Notes: a model not told the origin generated them from the letters alone. A stretch of DNA of 22,259 bases from Phlegmacium glaucopus (GCA_015039465.1 MU130013.1:226933-249191); one strand, 5' to 3'; positions 11,356-21,033 are shown, counted from the first letter of the stretch. Numbers and translations: made by a program.

Positions 11356-11371
11356 GAGGTGTTATCTTCTT

Positions 11372-12300
11372 CATCAGCAAAACACATTTTCACTTGACAG
11401 TTACTTTTACCCCTTTCAAGGCTTGAATCTTTCTTGAGCTACTTATTTTTGAGTAATTTACTTATAGAAAAAAATTTAAGTACAAAAAGTAGAATTCAAG
11501 TTGGAGATGGAAATTTCAAGTAAAACCTGTGTTTTCAAGAACAAATCAACAATGAATCAAGATATCAAGATATCAAGAAAAAATCAAGACATAAAGTTTG
11601 CTAAGTAATGCTCTATACTTCAAGTTGGCAATGGTCAAACACCGGTACTAGGGCGACACAGGCGTGAGCACCAGGAGGTTCTGAGTCATTTATTTGGCCA
11701 AAAGTGAGAGCAACCTTGGATTCACCCTCGAGGTTGATGACACTGGTTTTGATCTTGTTTTGATTGGCAGACTGTTGTGGCTTTTCACAGTAGAAGAGAT
11801 CAGGTTCTCAGAATTTGGAATAGTTGAGATTTGATGTTTCTTGTGCGGTGGCACTGGCATTCTTTCATTTTTGTTTTCTTTATTAAAATCCATTTCAACA
11901 CATTCTAGGGGTGGGGGCCCTCCAGTATTGTTAAAGCTGGCTCAAATATTTATTTAGCATTGTGGTGAATGGTCAAAATATGGAAAACATACCCTTATTG
12001 TCATCTTTGGGCTCTTCAAGCCAGGCTTGGGCACCTGCTGTCTGACTTCATTTTCTTCTAATTCAATCTGCAATTTCTCTCAGCATTATTCAGTCTTGTT
12101 TCCAAGGTCACCAATAGTGAAGTGAGCTGCTCTGACATTCAGGAGCATTGGAGAAAGGGGGAGGACTGATACTGAAGCCGTCTTGACTTTTAGGTGTTGC
12201 AGGACCATTAATTGAGGATACAGACCAAGTTGGAAGGTGGGACAAATGACTTGTATGTTTGTTCTTGGTAACACTGGTAGGTTGTATTTAACAAAACATT
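11372..12300. other. AT-rich region starting with a CATCAGCAAA end; no gene recognised
   Basis: At 11372, directly where the ABC copy stops, CATCAGCAAAACAC shares its first ten bases with the 80-bp element. It may be the terminus of a larger related element whose other end is not in the window. Between ~11,416 and 11,630 the motif CAAG or its complement recurs about ten times, resembling subterminal repeats. On the minus strand, 11690-11893 and 12208-12408 give short low-complexity frames without recognisable domains; I do not call them genes. Confidence 0.4.
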
Positions 12301-12324
12301 GGCCCCAGCTGAATTGTGGTTGGT

Positions 12325-13725
12325 GGTTGTGGTTGCTCCACCAGGTACAACAACGGTCTGAGCAAGGGCCAACTCAGAGTAATGTCTTTGCGCAATCATG
12401 ACCCTCATTGCAAAATTTGTTGCAGTCCTCAGGTGGTAGGCCTGCTAGGGTACCTTCACTGGATGTTGAGATCAATGACAGCTGGAATCTGCAGTCTGTG
12501 GAAGCTCCCAATCCAAGTTCTCCAGATAACTTCATTGTGGAAGTCCATCATATCCTTTTCATGCACTTTGGATACATGCCTGCCATCCCTGCCCCAACAT
12601 TTCACGATCCTGTTCTCAAGACGGAAAAGGATAGACTAAGGTTCATGCAATTCCTTGGGATTGGCTGGCGAGATATACATTCCAGCATATGAAACCGCTC
12701 AAATCTCTGCTGCTGCCACCTTTGTTCATCGTCTACACACTAGAGGGTCTATCTCTGCAGATGAATGGGATCTTAGCAGGGAAAACCATCAATCAATATT
12801 TTTTTCCACCCATCTGAAGGCTCTACACTGTGTTGATCAAGGTCTTTTTATGTTTGATTTCAAAGACCATAGCACCGTGACATGGAAATTAACAGTTAAG
12901 ATGGCCGCACATGCACTCCTAGTGTGTCGATTGGACTCACACCTCAATGAATCTGATCTGGCATACTATTTACTGCAGAATGGTATCCAATTTCACACAC
13001 TTCAACTGTCAACAACCTTGGGTTGGTCTCCCATCTCTAGGCACCCCCCCTCGTCATACCCTTCTGCCCTGCCAACTATGAATTCACTTTGCGAGACTAT
13101 GAAGCATTTCAACAGCAATGTCATGTTATTTTCAAGCAACCATGCGGTCATGCAGCTGTGTTGAGAGGGTATTATCCATGGCATTTGGGAATAAATGCCA
13201 TATCCCTTTCATCTGTAATCTCTGGCCCTTCTGGATAGTCAACGGAACCCAAGGAAATGCTTGTGGTTAAATTGCCAGAAACTGGGGAAGAGTTCATTGA
13301 TGATAAGCTTACGGATACTGAATTGGGGCTTCTCAGTGGGATGTATAACACTTCAACAAGTATGTATTTTATTACAAATTGCTGGTTAATTTTTCTAACA
13401 TTCTTTATTTTGAAGATATCCCAGGTCAACATGCTTCATTGTCTTGGTATCCCTCAATCATCAAGTTCGAGAATTCTGGCAGGAATGCAGGCAGATGGAC
13501 AGAGGTAGAAGAGAGAGAATTCTCTGTAAGGCACAGTTGCCATACGGGAGTGGGATCCAATAATGCCAGCGGTCTAAGGCAAGGGCCCTTACCAGCTCAC
13601 AAATGGAAGAATAGATTGCAAGGTTCAAGTGATGTCCACCTTGCGTTGTTGCATATCAATAAACAGGCTCTTCTGGTGATTGAAGGCTGTTGACTATTCA
13701 GTCATGCCTGGCATTACTATGAGCG
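12325..13725 (+). pseudogene. Relic of an agaricomycete hypothetical-protein family, 5' part
   Basis: Readable pieces in order: RPARVPSLDVEINDSWNL, HFGYMPAIPAPTFHDPVLK, SAAATFVHRLHTRGSI, ANYEFTLRDYEAFQQQ, AAVLRGYYPW, SLSSVISGPSG, DDKLTDTELGLLSGMYNTS, then after intron 13361-~13416 SLSWYPSIIKFENSGRNAG and RWTEVEE. The order DYxAY / GxxW / L(T)xxELxxxxGxY / SWWP / GxWT-E resembles a hypothetical family I have seen widely in Agaricomycetes; function unknown. Breaks: TGA near 12398, frame change at ~12,655-12,672, frame slip at a seven-C run near 13,046, TAG after SGPSG (~13,237), frame loss near 13,691. It ends at a GTAAGC donor (13726) whose intron holds the foldback element. Confidence 0.5.
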
Positions 13726-13765
13726 GTAAGCACTTTTAAGAGTTGTCCTTGGTGGTTGAACCATA

Positions 13766-13773
13766 CTGATACC
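13766..13773. repeat. Left target-site duplication CTGATACC
   Basis: CTGATACC stands immediately left of the palindromic element and recurs identically at 18451-18458. Eight bases is the usual duplication length for hAT and some other cut-and-paste elements. Confidence 0.8.
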
Positions 13774-14109
13774 ACATAAGGACACTACAGTGTGTCATAT
13801 GGTACGATTCCCAGAACAGACACAGTGTGCCATATGGTACGGATTCCCAGAACCCCTTGAATCCGGGAATATCACCTACCATATAGAGAAATACACAGTG
13901 TGCCGTGGTCTATGGATTCAAGGAATGCCTTTAGAATGCTGACAGTGTATGCTGCTGCCGGCTCCGGGCCCATCCCTGGGCCACAGGCAGGGCTGGTATC
14001 CATGCATATATATTTCTCTGATGTCCTAGAGTCATGATAGCAGCTATCAGTGAGCATAAGGGTAAGAGTGTTGATATATGAGGTGGCCAGTGCTAGCATC
14101 AGTGCCGAG

Positions 14110-14310
14110 GAGATGACCATCCAGTGTCTACTGTCAATGCCAGTGTGAACTCCCAGTGCCAGTGTCCACTGTAAATGCCGGTGTGAACTACTAGTGCCGG
14201 TGTCCACTGTAAATCATGCTGGTGTGAACTATCCATGCCAGTGTCAATTATCAGTGCTGGTGTCCACTGCCAATGCTGGTGTCCACTGCCAATGCTGGTG
14301 TCCATTGGCA
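14110..14310. repeat. ~20-bp minisatellite, left arm
   Basis: About nine or ten imperfect units around TGCCAGTGTCCACTG and TGCCGGTGTGAACT, alternating between the two forms. The mirror array is at 17935-18110. Confidence 0.8.
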
Positions 14311-16255
14311 ATGGACCCTGGCAACCGGCACCGGCAATACATAATTTTTAAAATAGCAGAAACAGTATGTTTGGAATATAGTGCAATTTGTAATTGTATT
14401 TGAAAGGGGAAAAGACACCTGCATCATGTAAATGAAGGCTGGACAATGTGCCAATGGTGAGGCTGGTGGGTGGTTTGAGGCCGGCAACCAGCACCAGCAA
14501 TACATCATTTTTAAAATACCAGACACAGTATATTTGGGATATAAAATGCAATTCTTAATTGTATTTGAAGGGGGAAAATACACCGGCATCATATAAATGA
14601 AGGCCGGACAATGTGACAATGGTGAGGCCGGCCATTGGTTCGACCCCAGCAACTGGCACCAGCAATACATAATTTTTAAAACAGCAGAAACAGTATATTT
14701 GGAATATAAAATGCAATTTTAAATTGTATTTGAAAGGGAAAAATACACCTGCATCATGTAAATGAAGGCCAAAAAATGTGCCGATGGTGAGGCCACCGGG
14801 TGGTTTGAGGCTGGCAACCAGCACCAGCAATACATCATTTGTAAAATACCAGAAACAGTATATTTGGGATATAAAATGCAATTTCTAACTGTATTTGAAG
14901 GGGAAAAATACACCGAAATCATGTAAATGAAGGCTGGACAATGTGCCAATGGTGAGGCCGGCCATTGGTTCGACCCTGGCAACTGGCACTGGCAATACAT
15001 AAGTTTTAAAACAGCAGAAACAGTATATTTGGAATATGAAATGTAATTTTTAATTGTATTTGAAGGGGAAAATTACACTGGCATGATGTAAATGAAGGTC
15101 GGACAATGTGCTGATGGTCAGGCCGGCCAGTGGTTCGGCCCCGGTAACCAGCACTGGCAATATATACATTTTAAGACAGCAGAAACAGTATATTTGCAAG
15201 ATAAAATGCAATTTTTAATTGTATTTGAAGGGGAAAATCACACCGGCATAATGTAAATGAAGGCCAGACAATGTGCCAATGGTCAGGCTGGCCATTGGTT
15301 CTACCCCGGCAGCTGGCACCAGCAATACATCATTTGTAAAATACCAGAAACAGTATATTTGGGATATAAAATGCAATTTTTAATTGTATTTGAGGCTGAA
15401 AATTACACTGGCATGATGTAAATGAAGGCCAGAAAATGTGCCAATGGTGAGGCCGGCAAGTGGTTTGAGGCTGGCAACCAGCATCAGCAATACATCATTT
15501 TTAAAATACCAGAAACAGAATATTTAGGAGATAAAATGCAATTTTTAATTGTATTTGAAGGGGAAAAATACACTGGCATCATGTAAATAAAGGCCAATGG
15601 TCAGGCCGGCCAGTGGTTTGACCCCGGCAACTGGCACTGGCAGTATATAATTTTTAAGACAGCAGAAACAGCATATTTAGAATATACAATGCAATTTTTA
15701 CTTGTATTTGAAGCTGAAAATTACACCAGAATGATTTAAATGAAGGCTGGACAATGTGCCAATGGTCAGGCCAGCCATTGGTTCGACCCCGGCAACTGGC
15801 ACCAGCAATACATAATTTCTAAAATGGCAGAGACAGTATGTTTGGAATATAAAATGCAATTTTTAATTGTATTTGAAGCTGAAAATTACACTGGCATCAT
15901 GTAAAGGCCAGACAATGTTCCAATCATTGGGCCAGCCATTTGTTTGACCCTGGCAACTGGCACCGGCAATACATAATTGTTAAAATACCAGAAACAGTAT
16001 ATTTGGGATATCAAATGCATTTTTTAATTGTATTTGAAGTGGACAATTACACTGGCATCATAGAAGTGAAGGCCAGACAATGTGCCGATGGTGGGACTGG
16101 CCATTTATTCAACCCTGGCAGCTGGCACCAGTAATACATAATTTTCAAAAGATCAGACACAGTGTATGAAGGAAATAAAGTGCATTTTGTAATCATTTTT
16201 GATAAGGAACATTGCATTTGAATCATGGAAATAAAATTTAGACAGGGTGCCAAGC
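14311..16255. repeat. Left-arm tandem array, 12 units of ~165 bp
   Basis: The landmark following GGCAATACATAATTTTTAAA recurs near 14341, 14504, 14669, 14834, 14999, 15165, 15329, 15494, 15648, 15812, 15973 and 16139. Each unit joins a GC-rich part (GGCCGGCCATTGGTTCGAC) and an AT-rich part (AAACAGTATATTTGGAATA, TTTTTAATTGTATTTGAAG). The first four units alternate two subtypes (ATAATTTTTAAAA-CAGCAG and ATCATTTTTAAAATACC), making a ~330-bp higher-order repeat. Confidence 0.9.
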
Positions 16256-16474
16256 CCCGAGGGTTGGACCAGCTCCAACTAAATTATTCAATCAGTCATC
16301 TCAATGTTTCTTTACCATATACCTTATCCGAAAGGTGTTCTGTGTACTATGACATGCCATGCACCTGTCTCATATGTAACAGATAGTGTATAGATGCCTT
16401 GGTGGAATAATAATAAGTAATTGGGTAGGTGTGTTTGAAAAGAGCCAAATCTAACCCTTGTGTCATAGGTTTCT

Positions 16475-16749
16475 GAGATAAAATTATTTTAATTGGACAT
16501 TTTGGTGAGTATGAGTCATAAAAGTAAGACATGGGCTGCTGTGGAATGACATATCCACTCTGAAGTCATAAAATGACATATAGGGCTACACCGTTAAATT
16601 ATGACCAAACTCAGTTACTTGACAGGTACTTCCCTATACTACCTTTCTTCACCTCCTGAGATACATACTCCATCAACCTCATTAATTCTTTTTGAAGCCT
16701 ATGCTCACTTAGTACTCTGATCTTATTGTGCAATTAGAACCATTTTACC
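16475..16749. other. Unique centre of the palindromic element
   Basis: AT-rich sequence with no long frame and no repeat shared with the arms. It is the only part of the element present once, so it is the spacer between the inverted arms. Nothing else recognised. Confidence 0.7.
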
Positions 16750-16969
16750 TAGAAAGCCTATGACACAAGGGTTATATTTGGCTCTTTTCAAACACACCTA
16801 CCCAATTACTCATTATTATTCCACCAAGGCATCTATACACTATCTGGTACATATGAGACAGGTGCACGGCATGTCATAGTACACAGAACACCTTTCAGAT
16901 AAGGTATATGGTAAAAAACATTAAGATGACTGATTGAACAATTTAGTGGGGGCCGGTCCAACCCTTGGC

Positions 16970-17934
16970 ACCCTGTCTAAATTTTATTTCCATTATTCAA
17001 ATACAATGTTCCTTATCAAAAATGATTACAAAATGCACTTTATTTCTGTCATACACTGTGTCTGATCTTTTGAAAATTATGTATTACTGGTGCCAGCTGC
17101 CAGGGTTGAATAAATGGCCAGTCACACCATCGGCACATTGTCTGGCCCTCACTCCCATGATGCTGCTATAATTTTTCTCTTCAAATACAATTAAAAATCA
17201 TATTTGATGTCCCAAATATACTATTTCTGGTATTTGAAAAATTATGTATTGCCAGTGCTGGTTGCTGGGGGGGTCAAACCACTGGCCAGCCTGACCATTG
17301 GCACATTGTCTGACCTTCATTTACATCATGCCAGTGTAATTTTCAGTGTCAAATGCAATTAAAAATTGCATTGTATATTCTAAATATACTGTTTCTGCTG
17401 TTTTAAAAATATGTATTGCTGGTGCCAGTTGCCAGGGTCGAACAAATGGCCAGCCCCACAATTGGCACATTGTCCAGCCTTCATTTGCATCATGCTGGTG
17501 TAATTTTCAGCTTCAAATACAATTAAGAATTGCATTTTATATTCCAAATATGCTCTTTCTGCTGTCTTAAAATTTATGTATTGCCGGTGCCGGTTGCCGG
17601 GGTTGAACCAATGGCCAACCTGACCATCGGCACATTGTCTGGCCTTCATTTACATCATGCCAGTGTAATTTTCCCCTTCAAATACAATTAAAAATTGCAT
17701 TCTATATTCCAAATATACTGTTTCTGCTATTTTAAAAATTATGTATTGCCGGTCCCAGTTGCCAGGGTCGAACCAATGGCCAGCCTGACCATTGGCACAT
17801 TGTCCGGCCTTCATTTACATCATGCTGGTGTAACTTTCCCCCTCAAATACAATTAAAATTTGCATTTTATATTCCAAATATACTGTTTCTGCTGTTTTAA
17901 AAATTATATATTGCCAGTGCCGGTTGCCAGGGTC
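16970..17934. repeat. Right-arm tandem array, 6 units of ~165 bp (inverted)
   Basis: The complementary landmark AATTATGTATTGCC recurs near 17076, 17240, 17408, 17572, 17739 and 17904. Sequence is the reverse complement of the left-arm unit. Six fewer units than the left arm account for the ~1.0-kb difference in arm length (2,701 versus 1,701 bp). Confidence 0.9.
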
Positions 17935-18110
17935 CATTGGCAGTGGACACCGGCACTGACAATTGACACCTGCACTCAAAGTGACACCAGCATGGATAGT
18001 TCACACCGGCATGATTTACAGTGGACACTGGCACTAGTAGTTCACACTGGCATTTACAGTTGACACCAGCACCTACATACTGGCACTGATGGTGGACACC
18101 GGATCATCAT
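17935..18110. repeat. ~20-bp minisatellite, right arm
   Basis: Inverted counterpart of the left minisatellite: CAGTGGACACCGGCACTG, AGTTCACACCGGCATG and variants repeat about eight times before the terminal block. Confidence 0.78.
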
Positions 18111-18450
18111 GTCCTCGGCACTGATGCTGGCACCAGCCACCTCAGATATCAACTCTTATGCTCACTGATGGCTGCTATTATGACTCTACGACATTAGAGA
18201 GAAAGGTACAATATATATGTATGGATACCAGCCCTGTCTGTGGCCTAGGGATGGGCCCGGAGCTGGCAGCAGCATACACTGTCGGCATTTTAAAGGCATT
18301 CCTTGAATCTGTAGACCACAGCACACTGTATTTCTCTATATGGTAGGTGATATTCCCAGGTTCAAGGGGGTTCTGGGAATCTGTACCATACAGCACACTG
18401 TGTCCGTTCCGGCAATCGTACCATACAACACACTGTAGTGTCCTTACCTG

Positions 18451-18458
18451 CTGATACC
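18451..18458. repeat. Right target-site duplication CTGATACC
   Basis: Identical to 13766-13773; follows the right terminus ...GTCCTTACCTG. Confidence 0.8.
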
Positions 18459-18530
18459 TTCTATAGGTGTTTGTATAAAAAATATTGTATAAAAAATCAC
18501 TATCTTCCCCCAATTTTTTGCCCTCAATAG

Positions 18531-19080
18531 GCTTTGCATTAAACTTCCTTGGACAGGACTGATTACGGGATATAACTCCCTAAGGAAGGCAGCATGGGAC
18601 AATTCAACTAGGTTCACAAGGACACGTTGTGTTGCCTTTTGACTTGTTACATCAACCATAAGCTGCTACCTGTACTGTGAGTTAATTGATCTTGCAGGTA
18701 TTCATTCTGATTTCACCATTCTAGACTACAGTATTGCTATGACCTCCCTCAAAATTGCAGAATAAAAAGGGATGCACAAGAAGATTGTTCAAGGGGTCAG
18801 AATACTATCTAAAAATTTATAACTATCACTGATTTTTTATCAATCTCCAGGGATCTCTTGATGCTATTCAGTCTCCTGAAGAAGCTTCAGGATTACTCAC
18901 AGAAGCAATGGAGCATGAACGGTGGTCCCACATGTACAGAAATTTCACTGTTCTGCAATTAGAGAAGGCCCAGAAAGATGTCTGATCTGCTGAGGCCCAG
19001 CTCAAGTCAGCAGAGGAATATATGTGTTCAATCATACATACTATCAGACACCTAGGGTTTACCATCAAGTTTATTGACTC
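18531..19080 (+). pseudogene. Relic of the same hypothetical gene, 3' part
   Basis: After acceptor CCCTCAATAG (18530), joining to the 13725 donor gives TMSG|FALNFLGQD in frame, then two stops, then GTIQLGSQGHVVLPFDLLHQ. A later exon after TTTTTATCAATCTCCAG (~18851) reads GSLDAIQSPEEASGLLTEAM and a coiled-coil-like EKAQKDV*SAEAQLKSAEEY with one TGA, then IIHTIRHLGFTIKFID. That both flanks of the palindromic element join as exons is the reason for treating 12.3-19.1 kb as one interrupted gene. Function unknown. Confidence 0.4.
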
Positions 19081-19425
19081 TCACACTGCCACTGTAGTGA
19101 AAATACATGATAGTATGTTTTCAAATATTCTCTATGGCAACTTATTAACAACTCCTGTGTTTATTAGAAACCCATACTGTCTCAGTGTCGGGTTCTCCTG
19201 CCATCTCTTTGCTACTTGATTGAGTTGTATATACATCACCATGCTAAGTATTTTGGTGCCTATCAATTTATATTTTACTCTTTTTATTTACTCTTCCCTG
19301 GTGGACAATCAGGGCCATCAAATCTAAGCCCTGTCACAAACAAATAATTCAATTTTTTTGAGCTGTCTCTCTTTTCACCCCAATACTGCCAACTAACCTC
19401 GACTTCTATTCTGTGGTTCTGTTGT
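19081..19425. other. No feature recognised
   Basis: AT-rich sequence with only short frames between the hypothetical relic and the DUF6532-like relic. It could contain the promoter of the latter. No repeat or motif stood out. Confidence 0.4.
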
Positions 19426-19724
19426 ATGCCTTCCACATCCAATGCCTCCAAATTCAAGGCTAGTGCCCCTGCCAGACTCCAGTGGAAATATGAATAATGC
19501 AGCACATACCAGTAATTCCCGTGATGCTCCAACTAGTTAAAGACAAGGTATGTGTCTCGCCATCCTCAGTTACTTCTGGATTTCATGTTTTCTTTATAGC
19601 TCCTACCAACGAGCTTACAACTGACAAAGGCACAGAAAATGGTAAATACTCCTACCCTTACTGCCAAAATCAAACCAGTTACTCAATCTACTACACAGAG
19701 AATGCTGGAGAACCAACTGGGTGA
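19426..19724 (+). pseudogene. Possible 5' part of the DUF6532-like gene
   Basis: ATG at 19426 opens MPSTSNASKFKASAPARLQ, a Ser/Ala-rich start. An intron with GTATGTGTC donor (~19549) and TTTATAG acceptor (~19600) leads to a Thr/Gln-rich stretch (NTPTLTAKIKPVTQSTTQ, RMLENQLGD) that stops at the LTR border. Low-complexity N-termini are common in DUF6532-type proteins, but stops separate the pieces and linkage to the downstream exons is inferred only from position. Confidence 0.3.
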
Positions 19725-20129
19725 TGTTAGGGCAACTGCGACGCTGACTTAGTCAAGCTAGCAGGGGATCCAAAGTTAATAGTATTTCAAAGGGATATCT
19801 ACAAGTGACTCACCTAGCAGGGGATCCAAAGAGGAAATGATGGGGATCCCTGCTAGGCTGTGGGGTATTTAAGTACTCATATGGACATAACGGAGATATA
19901 AAATAAATAAAGGAATGATATGATAATAATTAATTAAGAAGTGGTGTGATGTGAAAAATAAAAATAAAAGATGGAGCGAACCGGAGGCTCAGAGTCAGAT
20001 CGGAGTTATGGAGTTCCGGAGTAGACCAGTGATGGAAGCGGAGTTGGACGGAAGGTCGGAGGTTGTTGGAAAGGTGGGATGTATGATTCTGCAGTTGAGG
20101 TTTGGGTTGAAATTGGGTGTCCCCTAACA
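19725..20129. mobile_element. Solo LTR-like element, 405 bp, no TSD
   Basis: Starts TGTTAGGGCAACTGCG and ends GGTGTCCCCTAACA, an inverted TGTTAGGG/CCC(C)TAACA terminus typical of LTRs. CTAGCAGGGGATCCAAAG occurs twice (~19758 and ~19813), and a near-inverted copy GGGATCCCTGCTAG follows. A TATTTAAG box-like site is at ~19867. Five-base flanks (GGTGA and TAGAG) differ, so either the duplication decayed or the LTR arose by recombination between different copies. Confidence 0.65.
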
Positions 20130-20268
20130 TAGAGCCAGGTTGTTTCATACGTCTTTTTAACCCATCAGTTATTGATCATCTGTTTAGAATATTCCCTGGA
20201 TCGAGATATGAGCATTCTGGTAGAATGTTACATTCCCATCATTCAACATCTACTAATTCCCTGCTTAG

Positions 20269-21033
20269 GTTTTCAATGAGCATTCATCCTTTTGCCAGAA
20301 ATTAAAAAAGGTTATTTGGTGCATCATGTTAGCAAAATATGCAAATCTACTTTGCCCACCCAAATTCAAAGGAGGCAATCAACAAGAGGAGTACGACTTG
20401 GTGCAACAAGCGGTTCACAAATTGCTAAAGGAAGGTCTCTTTCTTCAGGGTGGAGAAGATGAAAATGTGTGTTTTCTTTTGTTTCAGTATTTCTTTCTTA
20501 CATTTCTTGCTACATTTGAAGGGCAAATGCAAAAACATTGCACATCCGGCAATACCTGCTGTGATTCATGAGTTTTTCTATACCAATAAGGATTATCTTG
20601 CAGCACTCTACCACCAAGACTTCGAACACACTGTCCCTGATTACGCCATTTCCCTAGTCATGACTTGCATAAGTACCTCTTTCTTGTATCAAATGACCTC
20701 CACTAATGATTATCTTATAGATTCAAAATTGCCTCGAAGAATACGCTGACTACGGTTATAGAAAACCAATCACCTTAGACAGAGACACATACAGAGTGGT
20801 AATGAAACATCATCTCCACCTGATTGATACACTGAAGGGCCATGAGTATCATGGAGCACGGTATGAAGCTCATCGCGCCGAATGGGCACGGAAGGGGATG
20901 TAAGAAAATTTCTTCATCTTTAACTTATTAATGTAATTCATTGACCCTTATTTACTTTATTAGGCAACTTCTGGAACAAGATGAAGCCCCAGTAGCTCAT
21001 TATGTCCCGTGTTACAACTTGACTGATAATTGA
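20269..21033 (+). pseudogene. DUF6532-like protein, 3' exons with a mutated splice donor
   Basis: Exons 20269-20466, 20522-20668, 20721-20899 and 20964-21033 join to about 197 residues ending in TGA. Core: IAHPAIPAVIHEFFYTNK, VPDYAISLVMTC, IQNCLEEYADYGYR, DRDTYRVVMKHHLHLID, and ARYEAHRAEWARKGM. The HPxIxxxIxxFFY, VPxxAxxLV and CLxEY pattern fits DUF6532, a basidiomycete domain of unknown function. The second intron (20669-20720) needs a GT donor but has ATAAGTACC, one base from GTAAGTACC, while its acceptor TCTTATAG is intact. With the LTR upstream, this is probably a dead or dying copy, though the coding exons themselves have no internal stop. Confidence 0.62.

Larger units (their letters stand above)
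10615..11371 (+). pseudogene. Partial second copy of the ABC transporter (TMD1 entry), split by two insertions
   Basis: From GAAGGTTGCTTACAAGG onward this matches 924-1279 closely, including the intron after HTRRT (so it is not a processed retrocopy) and the exons for SPYT..SIPMQVRIAMLRRIQIIQGN and TFVFQAIILGTTF. It is interrupted by a solo LTR (10869-11178) and an 80-bp inverted-repeat element (11276-11355). The match stops at GTTATCTTCTT (11371), exactly where the first copy has an exon-intron junction. This copy keeps the base missing near 1060 and has six extra bases (CAAGTT region), so it preserves an older state at those sites. It cannot encode a transporter. Confidence 0.88.
13774..18450. 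mobile_element. 4.68-kb foldback-like near-palindromic element
   Basis: Left arm 13774-16474 and right arm 16750-18450 are inverted copies around a 275-bp unique centre (16475-16749). Outer ends: left ACATAAGGACACTACAGTGTG; right, read inward on the other strand, CAGGTAAGGACACTACAGTG. Order in each arm: ~335-bp terminal block (three CACAGTGTG-type subrepeats, GGTACGATTCCC twice), ~20-bp minisatellite, ~165-bp tandem array, ~220-bp inner block. CTGATACC flanks both sides. No transposase frame was found; long frames inside are only read-through of the repeat. Long inverted repeats with internal tandem arrays are the hallmark of foldback (FB-like) elements; the 8-bp duplication and CAGG-like end lean towards hAT. 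Non-autonomous. Confidence 0.82.

Noticed and set aside
10615..11371. Second ABC fragment as a processed retrocopy
   Set aside because: It retains the intron after HTRRT (GTTCGT...TATAG), so it was copied as DNA.
11690..12408. Minus-strand frames (MDFNKENKNERMPVPPHKK... and others) as genes
   Set aside because: Low-complexity, short, stop-interrupted, no recognisable domain or convincing splice pattern.
14251..15000. Minus-strand frames of up to 139 residues with repeated YCFCYFKNYVL-like and CPAFIYMM-like peptides
   Set aside because: They are read-through of the ~165-bp tandem units (165 = 55 codons); they break wherever unit length varies and match no family.
14311..16255. tRNA genes suggested by GGTTCGAC motifs
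   Set aside because: No complementary T-stem, acceptor stem or properly spaced A box could be paired.
14311..17934. Tandem array considered as a CRISPR-like array
   Set aside because: Units are ~165 bp, contiguous, with no unique spacers, and the context is eukaryotic.
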